NCBI GenBank assembly: GCA_002479485.1
Contig: DLNM01000049.1
Coordinates: 1-56,060 of the forward strand
Length of the DNA stretch: 56,060 nt
From: Firmicutes bacterium UBA7510
Lineage (GTDB): Bacteria; Bacillota; Clostridia; Tissierellales; Sedimentibacteraceae
Direction: 5' to 3'
Numbering within the stretch: position 1 is the stretch's first letter; each line of letters starts with the position of its first letter. The position numbers were made by a program, and so were the translations under genes. Shown one piece after another: positions 1-9,705 of the stretch. The notes under the pieces are model-generated. The model made no database searches. It had not been told where the DNA came from and worked only from the letters and a program-made list of their open reading frames with translations.

Positions 1-10
1 AATTATTACC

Positions 11-37
11 AAAGTACTATACTAGGTATAGTACTTT
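11..37. repeat. Perfect 12-bp hairpin with TAG triloop
   Basis: The arms at 11-22 and 26-37 are perfectly complementary around a 3-base loop. No T-run follows on either strand, so it is not a canonical terminator. It lies 50 bases upstream of the pepF start and resembles other short-loop hairpins elsewhere in the window. It could end an upstream transcript or be a leader structure of pepF. Confidence 0.6.
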
Positions 38-87
38 AGTATTATACAATGAATATTTTATAATTTAAGCGGAGGGAATGTTTAATA

Positions 88-1890
88 ATGGAAAAAGCAA
101 CTATTAAAAAAAGAAGTGAAGTAGAATTAAAAAACACATGGGCAACAGAGGATTTATATGTAAATGATGATGCTTGGAGAGAAGACCTAGAACTTGCTAA
201 AAAAATGATAGAAGACATTACTAATTATAAAGGAAAACTATCAGAATCATCAGATATACTATTAGCTTATTTTAAAGCAAATGATGAACTTGATTTAAAA
301 TTTGACAGAATTTTCAACTATGCTCAACGTAAGTTTGATGAAGATACAAAAAATACGATATATCAAGACTTAGCTAATCAAATTATGAGCTTGGCTGTTA
401 ATTATGGTAGTGCAACGGCGTTTGAAACTCCGGAAATTATAGCTATATCAGATGAGACTCTAAATAAATTCTATAAAGAAAATGAAACTTTAAGGATATA
501 TGAGAGACATCTTAATGAAAAAAGAAGAAAAAAAGAACATATATTATCAGAAAATGAGGAAAAATTATTAGCGGCCGCTGAAGACTTAGCATCAGCACCA
601 TCTTCAATTATGTCAATGTTTAGAAATGCAGATTTAGAATTTCCAGATATAATTGGAGAAGATGGAAATCCTGCTAAGCTTACTGCTGGAACATTTATTT
701 CTTATCTTGAAAGTAAAGATGCAAGAGTTAGAAAAGATGCTTTTATGACTTTGTATCATACTCTTGAGAAGTTTAAAAACACATCTGCATCTTCTTATTA
801 TGCGCAAATAAAACAATTAATGTTCTATGCTAATTCAAGAAAGTATAATTCTACACTTGAAAGAGCTTTAGACAATACAGACGTTCCAGTGGCTGTATAT
901 AAGAACTTAATTAAAGCAGTGCATGATAATATGCATTATATGCATAAATATGTTTCCTTACGCAAAAAGCTTTTAAAGCTTGATGAATTACATATGTACG
1001 ATTTATATACTCCAGTAGTACAAAGTTCCGATGATAAAATTACATTCGAAGAAGCTAAATTGAATGTAATGGAAGCTGTAGCCCCTCTTGGAAAAGAATA
1101 TCAAGCTATATTAAAAGAAGGATTTGAAAACAGATGGATTGATGTTTATGAAAATGAAGGAAAAAGAAGCGGAGCATATTCAGCTGGTGCAAAAGTTCAT
1201 CCATACGTTTTATTAAATCATACAGAAAATTTAAGTGGAGAGTTTACATTAGCGCATGAAATGGGTCATGCAATTCACTCATACTTATCAAATAAAACAC
1301 AGCCAAATGTTTACTCAGACTACAAAATATTTGTAGCAGAGGTTGCATCTACTTGTAATGAAGCATTGCTGATGGAATATTTGTTAGGAAAAACAAAAGA
1401 TAAGCTTGAAAGAGCAAATTTAATCAATTATTTCTTAGAGCAATTTAGAGGCACGCTATTTAGACAGACAATGTTTGCTGAATTTGAAATGTTAACTAAT
1501 GAAATGGCTGAACAAGGAAAGAGCTTAACAGCAGATGCTTTAAGTAATTTATACTATGATTTAAATGTTAAATACTTTGGAGATGATATTGTTGTTGATA
1601 AAGAAATTGCAATAGAATGGGCTAGAATACCTCACTTCTATTACAACTTCTATGTATATCAGTACGCTACAGGTTATTCTGCGGCTATGGCTTTATCAAG
1701 AAAAATATTAGACGAGGGTGAATCAGCAGTTAAAAATTATTTAAAATTCTTAAGTAGTGGTAGCTCAGCTTCCCCAATAGACCTATTAAAAATAGCAGGA
1801 GTAGATATGACAACTCCAGAACCAATAAATGCAGCGCTATCAATATTTGGTAAGCTAATAGATGAATTAGATAGCTTGTTGTCAGAGTAA
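88..1890 (+). CDS. pepF: Oligoendopeptidase F (M3 metallopeptidase)
   Basis: Cytoplasmic zinc endopeptidase that trims oligopeptides, expected to feed amino-acid fermentation. The 600 residues match the usual PepF length of about 600. The M3 zinc motif HEMGH is at residues 390-394, and the third ligand (Glu) is expected in the following helix, around the EVASTCNEALLMEY stretch. The N-terminal half is the helical lid typical of the family. A GGAGGG site lies about 10 bases before the ATG. A dipeptidase gene follows 40 bases downstream in the same direction, so the pair may form a peptide-use operon. Domain and catalytic motif are seen; substrate range is family knowledge. Confidence 0.95.
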   Translation: MEKATIKKRSEVELKNTWATEDLYVNDDAWREDLELAKKMIEDITNYKGKLSESSDILLAYFKANDELDLKFDRIFNYAQRKFDEDTKNTIYQDLANQIMSLAVNYGSATAFETPEIIAISDETLNKFYKENETLRIYERHLNEKRRKKEHILSENEEKLLAAAEDLASAPSSIMSMFRNADLEFPDIIGEDGNPAKLTAGTFISYLESKDARVRKDAFMTLYHTLEKFKNTSASSYYAQIKQLMFYANSRKYNSTLERALDNTDVPVAVYKNLIKAVHDNMHYMHKYVSLRKKLLKLDELHMYDLYTPVVQSSDDKITFEEAKLNVMEAVAPLGKEYQAILKEGFENRWIDVYENEGKRSGAYSAGAKVHPYVLLNHTENLSGEFTLAHEMGHAIHSYLSNKTQPNVYSDYKIFVAEVASTCNEALLMEYLLGKTKDKLERANLINYFLEQFRGTLFRQTMFAEFEMLTNEMAEQGKSLTADALSNLYYDLNVKYFGDDIVVDKEIAIEWARIPHFYYNFYVYQYATGYSAAMALSRKILDEGESAVKNYLKFLSSGSSASPIDLLKIAGVDMTTPEPINAALSIFGKLIDELDSLLSE

Positions 1891-1929
1891 AAATAATGTG
1901 CCGTCTTTGGCGGCGGAATAGAGGTTATT

Positions 1930-2904
1930 ATGTTCTATATTGATTTTCACATAGATACGCTAATGAGATGGTTAGTCGACAAAAGCAAAGGTGAAGTATC
2001 AAATATTGATTTATGGAAAAATGATTATCATGTTGATATTGAAAGGCTAATAAAAAGCAATTATGCGGCACAGTTTTTTGCTTGCTTTATATGCTTAGGT
2101 GAAGAGCCTATATATAAGATTAGCCATTATGATGATGCTTTAAAAGCTATAGATATTTTTCACGAACAAGTATCTAAAAATCCAGAAAAAATTGTATTCG
2201 CTAGCTCCTATCAAGATTATATAGCAAATAAAAATAATAACAGGCTTTCTGCATTTTTAACAATAGAAGAAGGCGGAATAATTGATGGTAAGATTGAAAG
2301 ATTAGAGGAGTTATATAATAAAGGAGTAAGGGCAATAACACTAACATGGAATTATGAAAACTGTATAGGTTATCCAAACAGTGGATATAAATTTAAGGAT
2401 TATGGTCTAAAGCCTTTTGGTATTGAAGTTGTTGAAAAAATGAATGATTTAGGCATAATCGTTGACGTATCTCATCTATCTGATGCTGGATTTAATGATG
2501 TATATAAATATTCAAAGAAGCCATTTATGGCGACACATTCAAATTCAAGAGCGATGCATGAGCATTGTAGAAATTTAACTGATGAAATGGTAAAAAAGCT
2601 TGCAGATAAGGGTGGAATAACAGGAATTAATTTCTGTGGAGTCTTTTTACAAAAAGAGAATGTAAGTAAGATAGATGATATGATTACTCATATAAGACAT
2701 TTAATTAATGTTGGTGGTTTAGAAATAGTTGGTCTTGGTACTGACTTTGATGGAATAGACGATGAATTAGAAATAAAAGGTGCCGGGGATATTCATATGC
2801 TTGCAGAAGCAATGGAAAAAAATAAGTTTACATCAAAAGAAATAGAAGCAGTATGCTACAAAAATGCAGAAGCTTTCTTTAAAAGATATTGGAGTGCCTC
2901 ATAG
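1930..2904 (+). CDS. Membrane dipeptidase (renal dipeptidase family, M19)
   Basis: Zinc dipeptidase of the amidohydrolase superfamily, acting on dipeptides including those with a D-residue at the C-terminus. The N-terminal metal motif DFHIDTL is at residues 5-11. Other family marks are the central Glu in LTIEEGG, the DVSHLSD segment, the THSN motif and the C-terminal GLGTDFDGID block. No signal peptide or membrane helix is visible, so despite the family name it is probably cytoplasmic. It starts 40 bases after pepF behind AGAGGTT, preceded by a short G+C-rich hairpin (GCCGTC/GGCGGC) in the gap. Joint expression with pepF is likely. Confidence 0.9.
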   Translation: MFYIDFHIDTLMRWLVDKSKGEVSNIDLWKNDYHVDIERLIKSNYAAQFFACFICLGEEPIYKISHYDDALKAIDIFHEQVSKNPEKIVFASSYQDYIANKNNNRLSAFLTIEEGGIIDGKIERLEELYNKGVRAITLTWNYENCIGYPNSGYKFKDYGLKPFGIEVVEKMNDLGIIVDVSHLSDAGFNDVYKYSKKPFMATHSNSRAMHEHCRNLTDEMVKKLADKGGITGINFCGVFLQKENVSKIDDMITHIRHLINVGGLEIVGLGTDFDGIDDELEIKGAGDIHMLAEAMEKNKFTSKEIEAVCYKNAEAFFKRYWSAS

Positions 2905-2930
2905 GCATTAAAGTATTACTAAACATAAAA

Positions 2931-2957
2931 AAATAGCGTCCCTATGGAACGCTATTT
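2931..2957. terminator. Bidirectional terminator between dipeptidase and clpE
   Basis: Arms AAATAGCGT (2931-2939) and ACGCTATTT (2949-2957) are perfectly complementary. A T-rich run follows on the plus strand and an A-run precedes it, giving T's on the minus strand. It separates two convergent genes. Confidence 0.85.
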
Positions 2958-5306
2958 TTATTTTATGTCTAATTTAGTTTTTTCATTATCTACAGTAATA
3001 TTTACAATGCTTCCTTCTTTTATTAAGCCTTTTAGATAACTTTCTGAAATTTCGTCTTCAACATATTTTTGAATAGTTCTTCTTAGTGGTCTTGCTCCAT
3101 ATTTTGGATCATATCCTTTTTCAAGAATGAAGTCTTTCATTTCATCAAAAACATTAATTGTAATTTTTTTATTCTTTCCTTCATCAATTACTTCGTTTAG
3201 CATTAAATCTACTATTTGACGAAGCTCTTCCTTTGAAAGCTCACTGAATACTACAACCTCATCAACACGGTTTAAAAATTCAGGTTTAAAGGTTTCTTTT
3301 AAGGCTGATTGAATTTTTGCTTCTAATAAGTTATATTCCTTATTATTTAAATCACCAAAACCAATTTTATTAGCCTGACCGCTGTTTCCAACATTTGAAG
3401 TCATTATAATAATTGTGTTTTCAAAGTTTACTGTTCTTCCTTGATTATCAGTAAGTCTACCATCTTCAAGTATTTGCAGTAATATATTAAATACATCAGA
3501 GTGAGCCTTTTCTATCTCATCAAGAAGTATAACTGAATATGGCTTACGTCTAATTTTCTCAGTTAAAAAACCTGCTTGGTCATAACCTACATATCCCGGA
3601 GGTGCTCCTATTAGCTTAGATACAGTATGTTTTTCCATATACTCAGACATATCTATTCTAATCATTGCTTCTTCATTTTCAAACATTTCGTATGCAAGAG
3701 TTCTTGCAAGCTCTGTTTTACCAACTCCAGTTGGACCTACAAATATAAAGGATGCTGGCTTTCTTTTCTTTCTAAAACCTGAACGACTTCTTCTTATAGC
3801 TCTTGATAAGCCCTCTACAGCCTTATGTTGACCTATAACTCTTTTATGAAGTCTTTGCTCCAGATTTATAAGCTTTTCTGCCTCTACCTCAGTTATTTTC
3901 TGAACAGGTATCTTAGTCCAAGCCTCTATAACATATGCTATGTCTTCTTCAGTTAAATTTATATTTTCACATTCCTTAGATAACTTTGAAATGCTGTTTT
4001 CAAGTCTAAGCTCATTTACCTTACATTCAGCAGCCTTTTCGTAGTCATCATCCTCTGCTGCCTCTTCCTTTTCATATTTAACCTTAGCCAACTCGCTTCT
4101 CAAAGCCTCTAATTCCACAAGTCCCTTATTTTTTAGATTTACTCTTGAACCAGCTTCATCTATAACGTCAATTGCTTTGTCTGGTAAAAATCTATCAGTA
4201 ATATATCTTTCAGACATCTTAACAGCTGCTTCAATAACCTCTTGACTTATTTTTACTCTATGATAGTTCTCGTAGTAATCCTTTATTCCCATTAAAATCT
4301 CAATTGAATCGCTTATAGAAGGCTCATCAACTATAACAGGCTGAAATCTTCTTTCAAGAGCAGTATCCTTCTCAATATGCTTTCTATACTCATTTAAAGT
4401 GGTTGCGCCTATAACTTGTACTTCACCCTTTGCAAGAGCAGGCTTTAAAATGTTTGCTGCGTTCATAGCTCCGCTTTCAGCATCACCAGCGCCAACTATA
4501 TTGTGTATTTCATCTATTATCAATATTATGTTACCTGCTTTTTTCGCTTCGTCAATTAATGCCTTCATACGAGACTCAAACTGTCCTCTAAACTGTGTTC
4601 CAGCTACAAGTGCAGTTAAATCTAATAAATAAATTTCAGTATCATGTAACTTAACAGGTACCTGCTTATCGGCTATACGTACAGCTAATCCTTCTGCAAT
4701 TGCAGTTTTTCCTACACCAGGCTCTCCAATTAAAACAGGATTATTTTTTGAACGCCTGTTTAGTATTTGAACAACTCTGTCTATTTCTCTTTCTCTGCCA
4801 ACAATTCTATCAATACCACCCTCAATAGCTTTTGTCGTCAAATTTATACCGTAAGTATCAAGGTACTTTCTTTTTTTCTTTTTAGGCTTATCTTTTAACT
4901 TTGTTCCGCCCTTAGAAAATTCACCGCTAAATTCATTATCATTATCAATTTCTGCCGGTAATTCTGAGTCTTTAGGTGTAAAACTGCTGGAAAAGGCTGT
5001 ATTCATAAAATTCATTAAATTTCCTAAATCTTTCTTGCTAAAACTTTCTACATCTCCTGAATCAATAGAGCCTATTCCTTCAGCTAATTGCTCTAAGTCT
5101 ATATCCTCCATTGCCTCAGTCAGTTGGTTATTAATATTATCAAAATCTTCAGGCATAAATCCGCTTTGTTGCATTATTTGATCCATAGGTGCTAAACCTT
5201 GTTTTTTTGCACATGGGATACATAAACCTGTAGATTTCATTTTTCCTTCTACTATTTTATTTACAAATATAACAGCTACATTTTTTTTACAAACTGAACA
5301 TAACAT
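2958..5306 (-). CDS. clpE: ClpE-type AAA+ ATPase, Clp protease unfoldase
   Basis: Unfoldase that feeds damaged proteins to ClpP. The N-terminus is a four-cysteine zinc finger (Cys3, Cys6, Cys29, Cys32), which marks ClpE rather than ClpC. A low-complexity acidic linker follows (residues 45-135). AAA+ module 1 has Walker A GEPGVGKTA, a UVR-type coiled middle region (about 400-450) comes next, then AAA+ module 2 with Walker A GPTGVGKTE. A C-terminal D2 small domain ends in a basic stretch. At 782 residues it is longer than the roughly 700 usual for ClpE, mainly because of the linker. The start follows AAGGAG. No perfect CtsR heptad repeat or CIRCE element is evident in the 68 bases upstream, so its heat-shock control is unclear. 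Confidence 0.9.
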   Translation of the reverse strand: MLCSVCKKNVAVIFVNKIVEGKMKSTGLCIPCAKKQGLAPMDQIMQQSGFMPEDFDNINNQLTEAMEDIDLEQLAEGIGSIDSGDVESFSKKDLGNLMNFMNTAFSSSFTPKDSELPAEIDNDNEFSGEFSKGGTKLKDKPKKKKRKYLDTYGINLTTKAIEGGIDRIVGREREIDRVVQILNRRSKNNPVLIGEPGVGKTAIAEGLAVRIADKQVPVKLHDTEIYLLDLTALVAGTQFRGQFESRMKALIDEAKKAGNIILIIDEIHNIVGAGDAESGAMNAANILKPALAKGEVQVIGATTLNEYRKHIEKDTALERRFQPVIVDEPSISDSIEILMGIKDYYENYHRVKISQEVIEAAVKMSERYITDRFLPDKAIDVIDEAGSRVNLKNKGLVELEALRSELAKVKYEKEEAAEDDDYEKAAECKVNELRLENSISKLSKECENINLTEEDIAYVIEAWTKIPVQKITEVEAEKLINLEQRLHKRVIGQHKAVEGLSRAIRRSRSGFRKKRKPASFIFVGPTGVGKTELARTLAYEMFENEEAMIRIDMSEYMEKHTVSKLIGAPPGYVGYDQAGFLTEKIRRKPYSVILLDEIEKAHSDVFNILLQILEDGRLTDNQGRTVNFENTIIIMTSNVGNSGQANKIGFGDLNNKEYNLLEAKIQSALKETFKPEFLNRVDEVVVFSELSKEELRQIVDLMLNEVIDEGKNKKITINVFDEMKDFILEKGYDPKYGARPLRRTIQKYVEDEISESYLKGLIKEGSIVNITVDNEKTKLDIK

Positions 5307-5374
5307 TTTATCATCTCCTTAAACTATTGTAATATATCATTATTTGGAATATTTTTCAACTATAAAGTGTGATT

Positions 5375-6493
5375 TTACACTTCATTTTGCATTAAGTATG
5401 AAATAATTAGGTCTACTACTAATCCGTAACTTTTAGTGCCTTCTGGTTGATTAGTATGTTTTAAAAATACGTTATTGTTATTTTCGCCAAACCTGGCAAT
5501 AAATCCTTTATAATTATTCCAATATTCATTAGTATACGTTAAATCTCTTATAATTCCTTCTGAAAAATTATTTTTAAGTTTAACATAAGCTTCTGGCGCT
5601 TCCCTATATAACGCATTTGAACAGTATATTAATCCAGATAAATAACCTGAGTACTCAAAAAACATATCATCACTATTTATGCAAGTTAAAAATGAAATGA
5701 AATTTGCTTCATTTTCCTTTGGAAAACCTTTTAAATGAGCGATTTCATGACAAGCTGTAAATGGCATATTAAATATAGGTTCATCAATATTTATATTTGT
5801 TTCAGCTGTATATGGATTATACATACCTGTATAATTTAACATACTCATAACTTTAGAAAAAATCATTGGTTTTGGCTTAATTTTTCCAGATGTAGGTATA
5901 ATATTATATATTTCAGAAATATTATCGTATGCATCAGAGCTGCTATTTAAAATTTTCTTATAATCTTGATTTGCAGTTGTTACACCATTTATGTCTTCTT
6001 CCATAAGTTCTCTTAGATTATTAGTCTTTTCTAATAATATTTCACAGGCTCTTTCTAATTCATTTACAGTATATTTATTCTTTTCAAAGGGTAAAGAATT
6101 TTCTACAGGCATTCTAAAGTTATTTATACCCCATAAACACCAAAATAAAAACATAGCTGTGCTTATTATTGATAAAAAACTTAGTAAATATTTCAAGAAA
6201 TTTGTAACAGAAAAATTTCTTATTAATACATATAAAGTAACAATAACTAATACTGCAACAGCTATTATTAAAAATTCTGTCAAAGAGAAAGGTAATACTC
6301 CAAATATATTACTTAATAAACTACTTATTTTTAAATAAATACCCTGTGAGTAATTCATTTCAACCCATTCGGAATTTTTGGGTGCAAAATATATTAATAA
6401 ATTTATGGCTATTAGAGTGCTAAGAATATAAGCAATCTTATATATAATTATGCTCAGACTACTATTTGCAAAGAATGTCAGCCTTTTTTTCAT
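5375..6493 (-). CDS. DUF3810 family membrane protein, putative zinc peptidase
   Basis: A 372-residue protein with three predicted N-terminal membrane helices (about residues 12-35, 50-72 and 75-125). They are followed by an extracytoplasmic or cytoplasmic domain carrying an HEIAH zinc-binding motif (HExxH) near residue 249, within TACHEIAHLKGFPKENEAN. The layout matches the DUF3810 family, whose function is not established. It is a single gene on the minus strand with its own leader, which contains short inverted repeats at 6544-6581. The metallopeptidase reading rests on the HExxH motif and the downstream glutamate only. Confidence 0.75.
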   Translation of the reverse strand: MKKRLTFFANSSLSIIIYKIAYILSTLIAINLLIYFAPKNSEWVEMNYSQGIYLKISSLLSNIFGVLPFSLTEFLIIAVAVLVIVTLYVLIRNFSVTNFLKYLLSFLSIISTAMFLFWCLWGINNFRMPVENSLPFEKNKYTVNELERACEILLEKTNNLRELMEEDINGVTTANQDYKKILNSSSDAYDNISEIYNIIPTSGKIKPKPMIFSKVMSMLNYTGMYNPYTAETNINIDEPIFNMPFTACHEIAHLKGFPKENEANFISFLTCINSDDMFFEYSGYLSGLIYCSNALYREAPEAYVKLKNNFSEGIIRDLTYTNEYWNNYKGFIARFGENNNNVFLKHTNQPEGTKSYGLVVDLIISYLMQNEV

Positions 6494-6543
6494 AGGATAT
6501 CCTTTCTATTTATAATACAACAGATTCATATTGCTATATTGAT

Positions 6544-6581
6544 ATAGTCTCAACTATGCATAGTCTCAAACTATGTTTGAG
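6544..6581. repeat. Dispersed hairpin element, copy 1 (TATGCATAG-T-CTCAA)
   Basis: Contains two direct copies of ATAGTCTCAA (6544-6553 and 6560-6569), a CTATGCATAG palindrome (6554-6563) and a hairpin with arms CTCAAAC/GTTTGAG around a TAT loop (6565-6581). The core TATGCATAGNCTCAA recurs at 44004-44018 with one difference. The gap of 220 bases between the divergent DUF3810 and aspartate kinase genes is otherwise A+T-rich. Confidence 0.55.
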
Positions 6582-6713
6582 CCATATAACCATTTTAAAT
6601 ATTCATAACCTCAAGCTTCTTAATTCATATGAATATTATAATATAAATTTCTTAAAAAATCATTAAAAATTAACTGTACACGCATGTAAATAATTAATTA
6701 GGAGGTAAAAATT

Positions 6714-8021
6714 GTGATTAAAGTTGCAAAATTTGGAGGAACATCTTTATCTAACGACAAACAGTTCACTAAAGTACGTGATATTATAAAAAACGATAAT
6801 ACTATAAAATACGTAGTTGCCTCTGCCCCTGGAACTACAGATGGACTAAATAGTAAAATTACTGACTTATTATATTTATGCTACAGAAACAAAAAGAATA
6901 ATAATAATTATAAAGAAATATTCTATGAAATAAGTGAAAGATTTAATAAAATCGTCGAAAAGCTCAATTTAGATATAAATTTAAAATTGGAATTAAAAAA
7001 TATATACAATAGTCTAGAGGAAAATTGCGAAGAAGACTATTTTGTTAGTCGGGGAGAATATATAAATAGTAAAATATTAGCTGAATATATTGGATTTGAC
7101 TTTATAGACGCTAAAAATATTATTTTTTTTGATGATGATGGTTTTTTAAATGTTGAAAAAACTAATATGGAGATTTCGAAAATTTTAAAAGAAAATGTAG
7201 TGATACCTGGGTTTTATGGAAGCTATGATGATGGAAGAATTAAGACATTTTCAAGAGGTGGATCTGATATTACGGGTTCGTTAATTTCTAGTGCAGTTGG
7301 TGTTGATATATATGAAAATTGGACGGATGTATCTGGGTTATTAATGGCTGATCCAAGAATTATAAATAATCCAAAAAAAATAGATGTTATGACTTATAGA
7401 GAGCTTAGGGAGCTTGCCTATATGGGAGCAACAGTCCTTCATGATGAGGCGGTGTTTCCAGTAAGAGAAGCAAATATACCTATTAATATAAGAAATACAA
7501 ATCAACCTCAGGGATGCGGAACACTTATTGTAGAAAAAGTTGAAGATGAGGAGGTAGAGCGAATAATTACAGGAATATCAGGTAAGAAAAATTATACTGT
7601 GTTTTGCATAAATAAGGCTAATATGGCAAGTCAAGTTGGTATTATGAAATCAGCACTTGATGTATTTTATAAAAGGAAAATTGTTATAGAGCATGTACCA
7701 ACAGGCATTGACTCATTTTCTGTAATTGTTGCAAGTAGTGCAGTGGCAAACATCATAGACAAAATTTTAAATGAACTTAAATCAACCTGTAAAGCAGATA
7801 AAATAATTGTCTACACAGATATAGCGTTAGTAACTTCTGTTGGTAGAAATATTAGAAATAAATCTTCAATATTTAAAAGACTATTTAGTGCACTTGAAAA
7901 AGAAAACATAGATGTAAAAATAATAGCTCAGGGACTAAGCGAAATAAACGTAATAATAGGAGTAGATAATAGAAATTTCGAAAGTACAATTAAAGCTATA
8001 TATGATGAGTTTGTAAATTAA
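6714..8021 (+). CDS. lysC: Aspartate kinase
   Basis: Phosphorylates aspartate, the first step toward lysine, diaminopimelate, threonine and methionine. The KFGGTS nucleotide motif is at residues 5-10. The substrate motifs SRGGSD and the VSGLLMADPR segment complete the amino-acid kinase domain, followed by two C-terminal ACT domains (about 290-435) that usually bind the feedback inhibitor. The 435 residues fit the family. The GTG start follows AGGAGG. No lysine riboswitch is visible in the leader. It stands alone, with a terminator directly downstream and no linked asd or dap genes. Confidence 0.93.
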   Translation: MIKVAKFGGTSLSNDKQFTKVRDIIKNDNTIKYVVASAPGTTDGLNSKITDLLYLCYRNKKNNNNYKEIFYEISERFNKIVEKLNLDINLKLELKNIYNSLEENCEEDYFVSRGEYINSKILAEYIGFDFIDAKNIIFFDDDGFLNVEKTNMEISKILKENVVIPGFYGSYDDGRIKTFSRGGSDITGSLISSAVGVDIYENWTDVSGLLMADPRIINNPKKIDVMTYRELRELAYMGATVLHDEAVFPVREANIPINIRNTNQPQGCGTLIVEKVEDEEVERIITGISGKKNYTVFCINKANMASQVGIMKSALDVFYKRKIVIEHVPTGIDSFSVIVASSAVANIIDKILNELKSTCKADKIIVYTDIALVTSVGRNIRNKSSIFKRLFSALEKENIDVKIIAQGLSEINVIIGVDNRNFESTIKAIYDEFVN

Positions 8022-8034
8022 ATCATAGTTGTAG

Positions 8035-8063
8035 AATGTACCTTTTCAAAGGTGCATTTTTTT
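8035..8063 (+). terminator. Rho-independent terminator after lysC
   Basis: Stem AATGTACCTTT/AAAGGTGCATT with one G-T pair and a tiny loop, followed by seven T's. It insulates the eut operon from lysC. Confidence 0.9.
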
Positions 8064-8206
8064 GTTAACAACTAGGAAAATTTTAGAATTTATTTTATAA
8101 AAAATATTTTTGAAACAGCTTTGTTTTCCTTTATTTACTAATTGTGTTTTGCATAAATTTATTGATTAAACAAACAATATTTACAATAAAAAAATATGGA
8201 TGAGAG

Positions 8207-9346
8207 ATGAAAATGAAAAAATTTAATGTAAATATTGAGGTTTATTTTGGAGAAGATTCTTTATCCAAATTAAGTGAGATAACTGATAAAAAGGTTTTTA
8301 TTGTAACTGATTCCTTTATGGAGAAATCAGGTGTTGCAAACAAAATATCCAAAAGGCTTAATAATTGCAAGGTTTCTATATTTAGTGAGATTGTTCCAGA
8401 TCCATCTATAGAAATAGTAACAAAAGGTGTTGACATAATTTTAAAAGAAAAACCTGAGGTTATTATAGCTATAGGTGGGGGATCAGCAATTGATGCTGCT
8501 AAAGCAATTGTACATTTTGCGAGGAAAGTAGGTAATCTTAGCAATGTGCAATTTATTGCTATTCCTACCACAAGTGGTACGGGTTCAGAGGTAACAAGCT
8601 TTTCAGTTATTACAGATAATGAAAAAGGAGTTAAGTATCCATTAGTTTCAGATGATTTATTGCCTGACATTGCTATATTAGATGCAGAATTAGTTAAAAC
8701 CGCACCTGACTTTATAACAGCTGATACTGGAATGGACGTGATAACACATGGATTAGAGGCATATGTATCAAAAAATTCTACAGATTTTTCCGACGCCCTT
8801 GCAGAAAAAGCTTTAGTTTTGGCATTTGAATATCTTCCAAAAGTTTTTAAAAACGGTCAGGATTTAATAGCTAGAGAAAAAATGCATACTGCTTCTTGCT
8901 TAGCTGGAATTGCATTTAATCAAGCTTCATTAGGCATCAATCATAGTATTGCACACGTTTTAGGTGGTAAATTTCATATACCTCATGGAAGGACTAATGC
9001 AATACTATTGCCTTATGTTATTGATTATAATGCTGATATTGTAGGTTATGATACTAGAGATTTTACATTAGCCGCTAAGAAATATTGTCACATAGCCAAA
9101 TTAATTGGATTGCCAGCTAACAATATTAGAATGGGTGTAAAAAATTTAATATCAGAAATAAAACAGATGCAAAAAACTATGAAATTACCAGTAACATTAA
9201 AGGCTGCTGGAGTTGATCTTGATAAATTAAAGTTATTAAAGGATGAAATAGCTGGAATCGCTATGGAGGATGTTTGCACTATTTCTAATCCTAAAGCTCC
9301 AACAAAGGAGGATGTTTTAAGAATTCTAGAGAGAGTAAGGGGATAA
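8207..9346 (+). CDS. eutG: Iron-dependent alcohol dehydrogenase of the eut microcompartment
   Basis: Reduces acetaldehyde to ethanol and regenerates NAD+ inside the compartment. The 379 residues form an iron-type alcohol dehydrogenase: nucleotide motif GGGSAIDAAKA (90-100), and iron ligands inferred as Asp177, His181, His246 and His260 from the MDVITH and NHSIAH...PHG patterns. It is the first gene of the eut cluster, 3 bases ahead of eutS. ATG codons at 8207 and 8213 are both possible; the site before them (GGATGAGAG) is weak. The 143-base stretch between the lysC terminator and this start holds no cobalamin riboswitch that I could see. Confidence 0.92.
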   Translation: MKMKKFNVNIEVYFGEDSLSKLSEITDKKVFIVTDSFMEKSGVANKISKRLNNCKVSIFSEIVPDPSIEIVTKGVDIILKEKPEVIIAIGGGSAIDAAKAIVHFARKVGNLSNVQFIAIPTTSGTGSEVTSFSVITDNEKGVKYPLVSDDLLPDIAILDAELVKTAPDFITADTGMDVITHGLEAYVSKNSTDFSDALAEKALVLAFEYLPKVFKNGQDLIAREKMHTASCLAGIAFNQASLGINHSIAHVLGGKFHIPHGRTNAILLPYVIDYNADIVGYDTRDFTLAAKKYCHIAKLIGLPANNIRMGVKNLISEIKQMQKTMKLPVTLKAAGVDLDKLKLLKDEIAGIAMEDVCTISNPKAPTKEDVLRILERVRG

Positions 9347-9348
9347 AG

Positions 9349-9696
9349 ATGGATTACGAAATACAAAGAATAGTTCAGGAGACAGTCCCGGGAAAACAAA
9401 TAACCCTTGCTCACATTATTGCAAATATTGACGATGATGTATACAAAAAATTGGGATTAATATGTGATGAAAAAAACTCTCTTGGTATTTTAACTATAAC
9501 CCCAAGTGAAGCATCAATTATCGCAGCTGATATTTGTTTGAAATCCGGGAGGATAAGGCTTGGATTTGTAGATAGGTTTTGTGGCTCTGTTGTAATTATA
9601 GGTGATATAAGTTCAATAGAGGCTGCCTTAAAAGAAGTGATAATGATTCTGTCAAAATCATTAGGATTTTCAACTACAAGCATTACTATAACTTAA
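9349..9696 (+). CDS. eutS: Microcompartment shell protein EutS (first copy)
   Basis: Hexameric BMC-H shell protein with a circularly permuted fold. The 115 residues contain the family marks QETVPGKQITLAHIIAN at the N-terminus, GILTITPSEASIIAADI in the middle and GFVDRFCGSVVIIGD. A second EutS lies at the far end of the operon (21225-21569), about half identical by eye. The start follows AAGGGGATAAAG. It sits between eutG and eutP, as in other Firmicute eut loci. Confidence 0.93.
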   Translation: MDYEIQRIVQETVPGKQITLAHIIANIDDDVYKKLGLICDEKNSLGILTITPSEASIIAADICLKSGRIRLGFVDRFCGSVVIIGDISSIEAALKEVIMILSKSLGFSTTSITIT

Positions 9697-9705
9697 GAGG
9701 TAATT

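Noticed and set aside
5307..5374. CtsR operator upstream of clpE
   Set aside because: No GGTCAAA tandem repeats were found.
8064..8206. Cobalamin riboswitch or dual-hairpin EutV target upstream of eutG
   Set aside because: No B12-box or two-hairpin pattern was found in the 143 bases. Only A+T-rich sequence with a short polyT and a poor promoter candidate.
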